A DNA stretch of 8,364 nt, from contig CALHCK010000210.1 of NCBI GenBank assembly GCA_937936695.1, forward strand, positions 1 to 8,364, given 5' to 3'. This document shows, in pieces, positions 1-6,357 of this stretch. Under the pieces are notes generated by a model. That model was not told the DNA's origin and ran no database searches. It saw nothing but the letters and a program-made list of their open reading frames with translations. Source of the DNA: an uncultured Polaribacter sp. GTDB taxonomy: Bacteria; Bacteroidota; Bacteroidia; Flavobacteriales; Flavobacteriaceae. The first letter of the stretch is position 1; the number at the start of each line of letters is the position of its first letter. Made by a program: the position numbers and the translations under genes.

Positions 1-77
1 GTAAATAATATATAAAACACGTCTTATTGGTTTTTTGTCTATTTTTTAGTGTTAAAAGATTAAAAAAGCCAGTATCT

Positions 78-104
78 AAATCCCTCGAAAGAGGGATTTT
101 TTTT
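78..104 (+). terminator. Rho-independent terminator of an upstream unit
   Basis: A 9-bp stem (AAATCCCTC at 78-86 with GAGGGATTT at 91-99) closes on a GAAA tetraloop of the stable GNRA class. An uninterrupted run of eight T ends at 104. The T-run lies on the + strand side, so it would end a transcript entering from the left. The gene it serves is outside the window: all three + frames hit stops within the first 15 bases. It also insulates the uronate operon from read-through. Confidence 0.85.
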
Positions 105-276
105 GTTTAATTAAATAATATTTATGGCATGTTCAGTTTAAGTAAAAAACAATATTTTTTAATAAAAAAATCGTCTTTTTAGTGCTTATTTAATTGGTGT
201 TTATGTTTCTGATTATTAGTTGTTTGTATTTTAGTATACCTTTTATGTATGGTTGTTACAGATATAAGTATTATTA

Positions 277-302
277 TTGTAGTACAAAAACAAGATAGTA
301 CA
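277..302. promoter_or_regulatory. Candidate GntR-family operator
   Basis: Bases 277-287 read TTGTAGTACAA, a perfect 5+1+5 palindrome. Its core GTA-G-TAC fits the general GntR-family half-site pattern GTM(N)0-1KAC. The right half, TAGTACA, recurs as a direct repeat at 296-302, 16 bp on, which is about one and a half helical turns. Related elements lie nearby: GTATAC at 234-239, TGTTACA at 254-260 and TTGTTAC at 341-347. GntR regulators such as UxuR/ExuR commonly control uronate genes, so context agrees. Short palindromes also arise by chance in AT-rich DNA, and no regulator gene is visible here. Confidence 0.35.
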
Positions 303-338
303 GGACATAAAAGAGGTTACTGAAATTTATTTTTATGG

Positions 339-369
339 TTTTGTTACTAAAAATCAATTATTAAACTTT
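339..369 (+). promoter_or_regulatory. Weak candidate Bacteroidota-type promoter
   Basis: TTTTG at 339-343 could act as the -33 element (consensus TTG/TTTG). It is followed after 18 bases by TAAACTTT at 362-369, a loose match to the -7 element TAnnTTTG. This would start transcription about 15 bases before the first gene. The -7 match is poor and other placements are possible, so this is only a pointer. Confidence 0.2.
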
Positions 370-391
370 ATAAGATATTTTCTAATTTACC

Positions 392-1219
392 ATGAGAAAA
401 ACAATCGTATTAACAGGTGCAGGAGGAGTTCTTTGTAGCACTATGGCAATGGCACTTTCTAAAGAAGGTAATAAAATAGCCGTTTTAGATTTAAGAGAAG
501 AAGCTGCAAACAAAGTAGCAGAAGAAATTAATAATGCAGGAGGAGAGGCAATTGGTGTAGCTGCGAATGTTTTAGAAAAAGATTCTTTAGAAAAAGCAAA
601 ACAAGTTGTAAATGATGCTTTTGGTAAAGTAGATATTTTAGTAAATGGTGCCGGAGGTAATCATCCTTTAGGTACAACTTCTAATCCGTTTTTTGCATTA
701 GAAGATTTAAAAAACACAACAGAAGGTTTTAAAACTTTTTTTGATTTAGATCCAAAAGGAATTGAATTTACATTTAACCTTAACTTTTTAGGAACTTTAA
801 TTCCTACTCAAGTTTTTGCTACAGATATGGTTGGTAGAGAAGGTTGTTCTGTATTAAACATTTCTTCTATGAATGCTTTTACTCCATTAACAAAAATACC
901 TGCATATAGTGGTGCAAAGGCAGCAATTTCTAATTTTACACAATGGTTAGCAGTACACTTTTCTAAGGTTGGTATTCGTGTAAATGCATTAGCTCCAGGG
1001 TTTTTCTTAACAGATCAAAACAGAACTTTATTAACTAATGAAGACGGAAGTTTAACACAAAGAGGTCAGCAAATTATAGATCAAACTCCTATGGGACGTT
1101 ACGGTACAGCAGACGATTTAATTAGTTCTACTTTATATTTATGTGATGATGCATCTGCATTTGTAACAGGAATTGTAATTCCAATTGACGGAGGTTTTTC
1201 TGCATATAGCGGAGTTTAA
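392..1219 (+). CDS. uxuB: SDR-family D-fructuronate reductase (D-mannonate oxidoreductase)
   Basis: A classical short-chain dehydrogenase/reductase of 275 aa, cytoplasmic. It probably interconverts D-fructuronate and D-mannonate with NAD(H), the step before UxuA. The Rossmann glycine motif is TGAGGVLC at residues 8-15. This variant, with V and C where many SDRs have Gly, is typical of the SDR mannonate oxidoreductase group that includes Bacillus UxuB (YjmF), which is unrelated to E. coli UxuB. D33 after strand 2 suggests NAD preference. NGAGGN (85-90) replaces the usual NNAG. The active site is S159, Y172 and K176 (YSGAK), with N131 as the helix Asn. The start is fixed by an in-frame TAA at 383-385. 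The protein begins right at strand 1, lacking the few residues (typically ending in GK) that most homologues have before it. uxuA follows after 13 bases, which supports the assignment. Another 2-keto-sugar-acid substrate remains possible. Confidence 0.82.
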   Translation: MRKTIVLTGAGGVLCSTMAMALSKEGNKIAVLDLREEAANKVAEEINNAGGEAIGVAANVLEKDSLEKAKQVVNDAFGKVDILVNGAGGNHPLGTTSNPFFALEDLKNTTEGFKTFFDLDPKGIEFTFNLNFLGTLIPTQVFATDMVGREGCSVLNISSMNAFTPLTKIPAYSGAKAAISNFTQWLAVHFSKVGIRVNALAPGFFLTDQNRTLLTNEDGSLTQRGQQIIDQTPMGRYGTADDLISSTLYLCDDASAFVTGIVIPIDGGFSAYSGV

Positions 1220-1232
1220 ATAAGAAAGAAAA

Positions 1233-2420
1233 ATGATACAAAATTTAGAACAAACTTGGCGTTGGTATGGGCCAAACGATCCAGTTTCTTTATCAGATAT
1301 AAAACAATCAGGAGCAACAGGTATTGTTTCTGCATTACATCATATTCCGAATGGAGAAGTTTGGACTGTTGAAGAAATTACTAAAAGAAAACAAATTATA
1401 GAAGGAGTAGGTTTAACATGGTCTGTTGTAGAATCTGTACCTATTCATGAAAATATAAAAACAAAATCTGGAGATTATAAAAAATACATAGAAAACTACA
1501 AACAAACTCTTTTAAATTTAGGAGAATGTGGTATTGATATTGTTTGTTATAATTTTATGCCAGTATTAGATTGGACTCGTACTAATTTAGATTACGAAGT
1601 GTCAGACCAATCTACAGCATTACGTTTTGAAGCAGCTGCTTTTGCTGCTTTTGAATTGTATTTGTTAAAAAGACCAGGAGCTGAAAGCGATTATACAGAT
1701 GCTCAAAAACAAGATGCAGATAACTTTATAAAAAATGCATCTGAAGAAGAACAAACAAAGTTAATTAGAAATATTATTGCAGGTTTACCTGGTGCAGAAG
1801 AAGGATACTCTTTAGAAGAATTTAATGAAATTTTGGCTACTTATAAAAACATTGGTCCAAAAGAATTAAAAGCTAATTTATTTTCTTTCTTATCAGAAAT
1901 TATTCCAGCAGCAGAACAAGCAGGAGTGTTAATGTGTATTCACCCAGATGATCCACCATTTCCAATCTTAGGCTTGCCAAGAGTTGTATCTACAGAACAA
2001 GATATAGAAGATATTTACAATGCAGTAAAGTCTCCTAACAACGGATTAACATTTTGTACTGGTTCTTTTGGAGTAAGAGCTGATAATGATTTAGCAGGAA
2101 TGGTAGAGCGTTTAGGAGATAGAATTCATTTTATCCACTTACGAGCTACAAAAAGAGATGCTGCGGGTAACTTTCATGAAGCAGATCATTTAGAAGGAGA
2201 TGTAGACATGTATGCTGTAATGAAAGCGTTAATTTTAGAGCAAAAGAAACGTGTAGCAGCAGGAAGACAAGATTTAAGAATGCCTTTTAGACCAGATCAT
2301 GGTCATAAAATGTTAGACGATTTAAAAAAGAAAACAAATCCGGGATATTCAGGAATTGGACGCTTAAGAGGTTTAGCAGAATTAAGAGGTTTAGAAATAG
2401 GAATAAGACGTTCTTTATAG
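1233..2420 (+). CDS. uxuA: Mannonate dehydratase
   Basis: UxuA removes water from D-mannonate to give 2-keto-3-deoxy-D-gluconate. It is a cytoplasmic, metal-dependent TIM-barrel enzyme of the xylose isomerase-like fold. The 395 aa match the family length (E. coli about 394), with four extra residues before the hallmark N-terminus EQTWRWYGPNDPVSL (6-20). Other family blocks are complete: ATGIVSALHHIPNGEVW (28-44), the metal-site region MCIHPDDPPFP (234-244, with C235 and H237), FCTGSFGVR (274-282), HFIHLR (299-304, H302) and RPDHGHKML (353-361, with D355, H356 and H358). No truncation or frameshift is seen. The start at 1233 follows an A-rich initiation region (AAGAAAGAAAA) 13 bases after the reductase stop, indicating co-transcription. 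A hairpin with a U-tract lies immediately downstream, so this gene may end one transcript form. This is one of the most certain assignments in the window. Confidence 0.97.
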   Translation: MIQNLEQTWRWYGPNDPVSLSDIKQSGATGIVSALHHIPNGEVWTVEEITKRKQIIEGVGLTWSVVESVPIHENIKTKSGDYKKYIENYKQTLLNLGECGIDIVCYNFMPVLDWTRTNLDYEVSDQSTALRFEAAAFAAFELYLLKRPGAESDYTDAQKQDADNFIKNASEEEQTKLIRNIIAGLPGAEEGYSLEEFNEILATYKNIGPKELKANLFSFLSEIIPAAEQAGVLMCIHPDDPPFPILGLPRVVSTEQDIEDIYNAVKSPNNGLTFCTGSFGVRADNDLAGMVERLGDRIHFIHLRATKRDAAGNFHEADHLEGDVDMYAVMKALILEQKKRVAAGRQDLRMPFRPDHGHKMLDDLKKKTNPGYSGIGRLRGLAELRGLEIGIRRSL

Positions 2421-2432
2421 TCTTACAAATTT

Positions 2433-2466
2433 AATCTACAAGGTTTTTTAACCTTGTAGATTTTTT
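2433..2466 (+). terminator. Intercistronic hairpin terminator/attenuator after uxuA
   Basis: A perfect 13-bp stem pairs AATCTACAAGGTT (2433-2445) with AACCTTGTAGATT (2450-2462) around a TTTT loop, followed by further T to 2466. It has the form of an intrinsic terminator but sits inside a same-strand gene cluster, with kduI starting 18 bases beyond. It probably reduces read-through or sets the 3' end of a uxuBA message. No separate promoter for kduI is obvious in the remaining bases, so termination is likely incomplete (inference). Confidence 0.75.
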
Positions 2467-2484
2467 AATAATAAAAAAATAAAA

Positions 2485-3327
2485 ATGGCAACTACTTTTG
2501 AAACAAGATATGCTTCGAGTCCGCAAGCAGTAAAAAAATACGATACACAAGAATTAAGAGACGAATTTTTAATTCCTGATTTAATGAATCCTGGAGCTAT
2601 AAAATGGGTGTATACGCATTATGATAGATATATGGCAGGTGGAGCTGTACCAACAACAAGCCCTTTAACATTAGAAACTATTGATTCTTTAAAATCTGAA
2701 TTCTTTTTAGAAAGAAGAGAAGTTGGTGTTATTAATGCTGGTGGTACAGGTACAATAATAGCCGATGGAAAAGAGTTTAAAATGTTACATAAAGATGCTT
2801 TATACCTAGGAAAAGGTGTTAAAGAAGTAATTTTTAAAAGTGATGATGCTAGCAATCCTGCAAAATTTTATATGAATTCTGCACCTGCTCATACTTCTTA
2901 TCCAACAAAACAGGTAACTAAAGAAGAAGCTAACAAAATAGAATTAGGTAGTTTAGAAACTGCAAATCATAGAACTGTAAACCAAATGATTATTGGAGGT
3001 ATAGTTACTACTTGTCAGTTGCAAATGGGAATGACAGAATTAAAAACAGGTTCTGTTTGGAATACAATGCCAGCTCACGTTCATGATAGAAGAATGGAAA
3101 TCTATTATTACATGGATATTATGGAAGAGCAATCTGTTTGTCATTTTATGGGAGAGCCTCAAGAAACGCGTCATATTTGGATGCAAAACCATGAAGCAGT
3201 TATTTCTCCACCATGGTCTATTCACTCTGGTTCTGGTACTTCTAACTATACTTTTATTTGGGGTATGGCAGGGGAAAACTTAGATTACAATGATATGGAT
3301 GTTGCAAAAATTACTGAATTAAGATAA
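2485..3327 (+). CDS. kduI: 5-dehydro-4-deoxy-D-glucuronate isomerase (DKI isomerase)
   Basis: KduI isomerises 5-keto-4-deoxyuronate, the spontaneous product of unsaturated uronates, to 2,5-diketo-3-deoxygluconate, which KduD then reduces. It is a cytoplasmic zinc enzyme with a double cupin fold. The 280 aa match the family (E. coli 278). The zinc ligands are visible as H198 and H200 (PAHVHDRR), E205 (MEIYYY) and H247 (WSIHSGSGTSNYTFIWGMAG, 245-264), offset by two from E. coli H196, H198, E203 and H245. The N-terminal RYASSPQAVKKYDTQELRDEF (8-28) and the AGGTGTI segment (85-91) are also family-typical. The start follows an A-rich tract after the uxuA hairpin. kduD begins four bases after the stop, so the two are probably translationally coupled. 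E. coli KduI has been reported to contribute to glucuronate/galacturonate conversion, so a side role feeding the UxuB route is possible but unproven here. Confidence 0.96.
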   Translation: MATTFETRYASSPQAVKKYDTQELRDEFLIPDLMNPGAIKWVYTHYDRYMAGGAVPTTSPLTLETIDSLKSEFFLERREVGVINAGGTGTIIADGKEFKMLHKDALYLGKGVKEVIFKSDDASNPAKFYMNSAPAHTSYPTKQVTKEEANKIELGSLETANHRTVNQMIIGGIVTTCQLQMGMTELKTGSVWNTMPAHVHDRRMEIYYYMDIMEEQSVCHFMGEPQETRHIWMQNHEAVISPPWSIHSGSGTSNYTFIWGMAGENLDYNDMDVAKITELR

Positions 3328-3331
3328 AACT

Positions 3332-4126
3332 ATGTCTCAAACATTATTTGATATTTCAGGAAAAGTAGCTTTAGTTACAGGATCTACACATGGTTTAGGA
3401 ATGTCTATGGCTATGGGATTAGGTAAAGCAGGGGCTACAATTGTTGTGAATGGAAATTCATCTCAAGAAAAAATAGACAAAGCAGTTGCTTTATATCAGG
3501 CAGAAGGTATTAATGCTGTAGGTTACAAATTTAATGTGGCAGATGAAGCACAGGTAATTGAAAGCATTAAAAAAATTGAAAGTGAAGTTGGTGCTATAGA
3601 TATTTTAGTAAACAATGCTGGTATTATAAAAAGAACTCCATTAGCAGAAATGGAAGTGGAAGATTTTAAACAAGTTATTGATATTGACTTGGTGAGTCCT
3701 TTTATTGTTTCTAAGCATGTTATTAAAGGTATGATGGAGCGTAAAGCAGGTAAAATTATTAATATCTGTTCTATGATGAGTGAGTTGGGGAGAAATACCG
3801 TTGGTGCTTATGCTGCAGCTAAAGGAGGTTTGGTAATGTTAACAAAAAACATGGCTACAGAATGGGCACGTTTTGGAGTACAAGTTAACGGTATTGGACC
3901 TGGTTATTTTGCAACTTCGCAAACAGCACCAATTAGAGTAGACGGACATCCGTTTAACGACTTTATTGTAAACAGAACACCTGCAAAGAAATGGGGAGAT
4001 CCAAATGATTTAGCAGGAGCAGCTGTGTTTTTATCGTCAAAAGCTAGTGATTTTGTTAACGGTCATATTTTATATGTAGACGGAGGAATCTTAGCTACTA
4101 TTGGTAAACCATCTAACGAAGAATAG
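3332..4126 (+). CDS. kduD: 2-dehydro-3-deoxy-D-gluconate 5-dehydrogenase
   Basis: A classical SDR of 264 aa, cytoplasmic. It is assigned to reduction of 2,5-diketo-3-deoxygluconate to KDG with NAD(P)H, completing the KduI-KduD branch. Motifs in order: LFDISGKVALVTG (5-17), the cofactor motif TGSTHGLG (16-23), NNAG (94-97), S147 in NICS, Y160 and K164 (YAAAK), GPGYFAT (189-195) and the C-terminal VDGG (249-252). The pairing with kduI, four bases upstream, decides between KduD and the closely related gluconate 5-dehydrogenase (idnO-type) enzymes, which sequence alone does not separate cleanly. The related flavobacterial/alginolytic DEH reductases also belong to this SDR group, so activity on the alginate monomer DEH is an alternative or additional role. 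It differs from the first SDR of the operon in its glycine motif and N-terminus, so the two are not a recent duplication. A stem-loop follows the stop. Confidence 0.9.
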   Translation: MSQTLFDISGKVALVTGSTHGLGMSMAMGLGKAGATIVVNGNSSQEKIDKAVALYQAEGINAVGYKFNVADEAQVIESIKKIESEVGAIDILVNNAGIIKRTPLAEMEVEDFKQVIDIDLVSPFIVSKHVIKGMMERKAGKIINICSMMSELGRNTVGAYAAAKGGLVMLTKNMATEWARFGVQVNGIGPGYFATSQTAPIRVDGHPFNDFIVNRTPAKKWGDPNDLAGAAVFLSSKASDFVNGHILYVDGGILATIGKPSNEE

Positions 4127-4139
4127 AATAATACTTAAA

Positions 4140-4170
4140 AACTCCGCAAAGTATTTTGCTTTGTGGAGTT
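4140..4170 (+). other. Intercistronic stem-loop without U-tract after kduD
   Basis: AACTCCGCAAAG (4140-4151) pairs with CTTTGTGGAGTT (4159-4170), giving 12 bp with one G-T wobble and a 7-base loop. The next bases are CTAATAAC, with no T-run, so this does not look like a rho-independent terminator. It may be an mRNA processing or stability element setting different message levels for the kdu genes and the downstream lipoprotein/transporter genes (inference). Confidence 0.55.
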
Positions 4171-4191
4171 CTAATAACACATTAATCATTT

Positions 4192-5355
4192 ATGAAAAAA
4201 ATAACACTCTTTTTTATTGGTCTTGCTTTACTAACCTCGTGTGGTAAAAGTGATGAGCTAGTAGTAACACTATCTGTAAAAAATACAATAGCTATTAACA
4301 GAGAATTTGAAACTGTTGAGGTAGATATATCAAAAGTAGCTAAAGAAAAAGTAAGTTATTTGGCAGTATTAGATGATAATAATGAAGAAATTACTTCGCA
4401 AGTTGTAGATACTAATTTAGATGGTAAAAGCGATGTTCTTTTGTTTCAACCAGCAATAGCAGCTAATACATCTAGAAACTACACAATAATTATTTCTGAT
4501 GTAAAAAACGATATGGCTAAAGAATATTGCTATTCTCGTTTTGTACCAGAGAGAACAGATGATTATGCATGGGAAAATAACAGAGTTGCCTTTAGAACTT
4601 TTGGTCCTGTTGCTCAGAAAATGAAAGAAGACGGAGTTAAAGGAGGTACTTTATCTAGTGGTATAGATGCTTGGTTAAAACGTGTAGAATACCCTATTAT
4701 AAACAAGTGGTACAAAAGAAACGATGTTAAAAAAGGTGCTTATCATAAAGACCATGGAGAGGGGTTAGATAATTTTCATGTAGGTGTTAGTAGAGGTGTT
4801 GGTGGTATTGCTGTTAAGGTAGATACTGCTTATTATTTTTCTAAAAATTTTACATCTTATAAAACAATTACAACAGGTCCTATTAGAACAAGTTTTGTGT
4901 TAACTTATGCTACTTGGGATGCTAATGGTAAACAAGTAGAAGAAACAAAAAATATTTCTTTAGACTACGGGCAAAATTTATCTCGTTTTGAGATTGAGAT
5001 TGATGGAGTTAATCAAATTTCTGCAGGATTAACACTTCATAAAAAACAAGGAATTACAAGTCAGAATGTTACTCAGAACTGGATTAGTCATTGGGAAACT
5101 CTTGATGATTCTGAATTAGGTACAGGTATTGTTTCTGCAAAAAAATATTTTTCTGATTTTGATAAATACATGTCACCAAAGAAAGATGAAAGTAATCTGT
5201 TTGCTCACTTAAATGTTGTTAACGGAAAAGTTGTGTATTACACAGGTTTTGGTTGGAAAAAGAGTAAGCATTTTGCAAACAAACAAGAATGGGAAAATTA
5301 CTTAACAGAGTTTTCTAAAAAAATAAACAACCCTTTGGTTGTTACTCAACTTTAA
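4192..5355 (+). CDS. DUF4861-family lipoprotein of unknown function
   Basis: A 387-aa exported lipoprotein. Residues 1-17 form a signal peptide (MKK, hydrophobic core, lipobox LTSC with C17 as the lipidated residue). The next residues, GKSDE, are Lys/acidic, resembling Bacteroidota lipoprotein export signals, so the protein may be outer-membrane or surface anchored (inference). The rest resembles the DUF4861 family found in polysaccharide-utilisation loci. It has a beta-rich N-terminal part (about 25-110), then conserved-looking blocks: ENNRVAFRTFGPVA (128-141), GIDAWLKRVEYPIINKWY (157-174), YHKDHGEGLDNFHVGVSRGV (184-203) and TGPIRTSFVLTYATWD (228-243). The His/Asp/Glu-rich block at 184-195 would suit an active or metal/sugar-binding site, but no reaction is established to my knowledge. 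It lies 65 bases after kduD and 15 before the TRAP receptor, suggesting a periplasmic or surface step preparing or handling the imported uronate. No truncation is visible. Family recognition is from memory of the motif pattern. Confidence 0.8.
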   Translation: MKKITLFFIGLALLTSCGKSDELVVTLSVKNTIAINREFETVEVDISKVAKEKVSYLAVLDDNNEEITSQVVDTNLDGKSDVLLFQPAIAANTSRNYTIIISDVKNDMAKEYCYSRFVPERTDDYAWENNRVAFRTFGPVAQKMKEDGVKGGTLSSGIDAWLKRVEYPIINKWYKRNDVKKGAYHKDHGEGLDNFHVGVSRGVGGIAVKVDTAYYFSKNFTSYKTITTGPIRTSFVLTYATWDANGKQVEETKNISLDYGQNLSRFEIEIDGVNQISAGLTLHKKQGITSQNVTQNWISHWETLDDSELGTGIVSAKKYFSDFDKYMSPKKDESNLFAHLNVVNGKVVYYTGFGWKKSKHFANKQEWENYLTEFSKKINNPLVVTQL

Positions 5356-5370
5356 TAAAAGTTATTTCAA

Positions 5371-6357
5371 ATGAATAAAAATAATAGTTTATTATTTGCA
5401 TTATTTCTAGCAGTAATGGTGTCGTTTTTTGGTTGTCAATCAGAAAAAAGTACAAAGACATTAAGATTAGGGCATAGTTTAGATACAAAACACCCTGTAC
5501 ATAAAGCCATGGTTATTTTTGGCGAAGAGCTAGAAAAACAATCAAAAGGAAAATTAAAATTAAATATATACCCTAGTAGTCAATTAGGAGGTGAGCGAGA
5601 AACTCTAGAATTGTTGCAAATAGGTAGTTTAGATATTACTAAAGTATCGGCAGCGGTTTTAGAGAACTTTATACCAGAATACAAGGTGTTTAGTGTGCCT
5701 TACATGTTTAGAGATAAAGCACATACTTTTAGTGTTTTTGATAGTGAAATTGGAGAGAAATTACTTTTGAAAGGAGAAAAATTTAGATTAAGAGGTTTAA
5801 CTTTTTATGATGCAGGTAGTAGAAGTTTTTATATGAAAGAAAACCCTATTAAAACTCCAGCAGATTTAAAAGGTAAAAAAATTAGAGTACAAAAAAGTAA
5901 CATGGCAGTTGCTATGGTAAACGATTTAGGAGGATCTCCAACTCCGATTTCTTGGGGAGAGTTATATACAGCTTTACAGCAAGGAGTAGTGGACGGAGCA
6001 GAAAACAATCCACCAAGTTTTTATACTTCTAAGCATTACGAAGTATGTAAATTTTATTCTTTAGATGAACATACCTCTGTACCCGACGTTCTTTTGATAG
6101 GAACAGATACTTGGTCTAGGTTAAACGAACAAGAAAGATCTTGGGTTAAACAAGCTGTAAAAGTTAGTACAATTGCACAAAGAAGATTATGGGCGGCATC
6201 AGAAAAAGAATCTTTAGCCGCAGTTAAAAAAGCAGGAGTTAAAATCTTTTATCCAAATAAAAAACCTTTTGAGGCTCAAACAAAAGGAATTTTAGAAATG
6301 TTTAAAGGAGATGAAGAAATGAAATCTTTAATTACTGCTATAAAAAATAAAAAATAA
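5371..6357 (+). CDS. TRAP transporter solute-binding protein (DctP family, probable uronate receptor)
   Basis: A 328-aa periplasmic receptor that captures an organic acid and delivers it to the DctQM permease. The signal peptide ends in SFFGC, with C22 as probable lipidation site, a slightly unusual lipobox. It implies a membrane-anchored receptor, whereas classical Gram-negative DctP proteins are freely soluble. Family landmarks: LRLGHSLDTKHPVHKA (31-46), IYPSSQLGGERE (66-77), DAGSRSFYMKENPIKTPADL (147-166), GKKIRVQ (168-174) with R172 at the position of the Arg that clamps the ligand carboxylate in this family (SiaP R147), and GVVDGAENNPPSFY (205-218). The operon full of uronate enzymes makes a hexuronate or its unsaturated/keto derivative the likely ligand, but the sequence does not settle which. 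The start follows the DUF4861 stop by 15 bases. Its stop TAA shares one base with the next start (TAATG). Confidence 0.92.
   Translation: MNKNNSLLFALFLAVMVSFFGCQSEKSTKTLRLGHSLDTKHPVHKAMVIFGEELEKQSKGKLKLNIYPSSQLGGERETLELLQIGSLDITKVSAAVLENFIPEYKVFSVPYMFRDKAHTFSVFDSEIGEKLLLKGEKFRLRGLTFYDAGSRSFYMKENPIKTPADLKGKKIRVQKSNMAVAMVNDLGGSPTPISWGELYTALQQGVVDGAENNPPSFYTSKHYEVCKFYSLDEHTSVPDVLLIGTDTWSRLNEQERSWVKQAVKVSTIAQRRLWAASEKESLAAVKKAGVKIFYPNKKPFEAQTKGILEMFKGDEEMKSLITAIKNKK

Larger units (their letters stand above)
105..391 (+). promoter_or_regulatory. AT-rich intergenic/leader region before the uronate operon
   Basis: Together with the first 104 bases this makes 391 bases without a supportable gene. 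The stretch between the upstream terminator and the first start codon is very AT-rich and has no long open frame on either strand. It must hold the operon promoter. It contains a palindrome of GntR-operator form near 277-287 and several related TGT/TAC-type elements. I see no riboswitch-like conserved fold, tRNA or repeat array. Its role as the control region follows from position and is partly inference. Confidence 0.6.

Noticed and set aside
335..364. Possible nine-residue leader peptide (MVLLLKINY)
   Set aside because: It is too short to support, has no regulatory codon run or paired alternative hairpins, and such mini-frames are common by chance.
105..391. Riboswitch or structured RNA in the leader
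   Set aside because: The region is AT-rich without strong nested stems, and I recognise no known aptamer core. Uronate operons are normally controlled by protein repressors.
2619..2855. Open frame of 78 codons on the minus strand inside kduI
   Set aside because: It lies wholly opposite a well-conserved kduI, its peptide has no recognisable domain, and AT-rich codon usage on the + strand readily leaves such antisense frames.
3040..3283. Short frames on both strands overlapping the 3' half of kduI
   Set aside because: They cover the zinc-site coding region of kduI in other frames. The translations look like low-complexity shadows with no initiation signals of their own.
392..4126. Tandem duplication of the two SDR genes
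   Set aside because: They share only general SDR motifs. The glycine motif (TGAGGVLC versus TGSTHGLG), the N-terminus and the substrate-side loops differ, so they are distant paralogues brought together by function.
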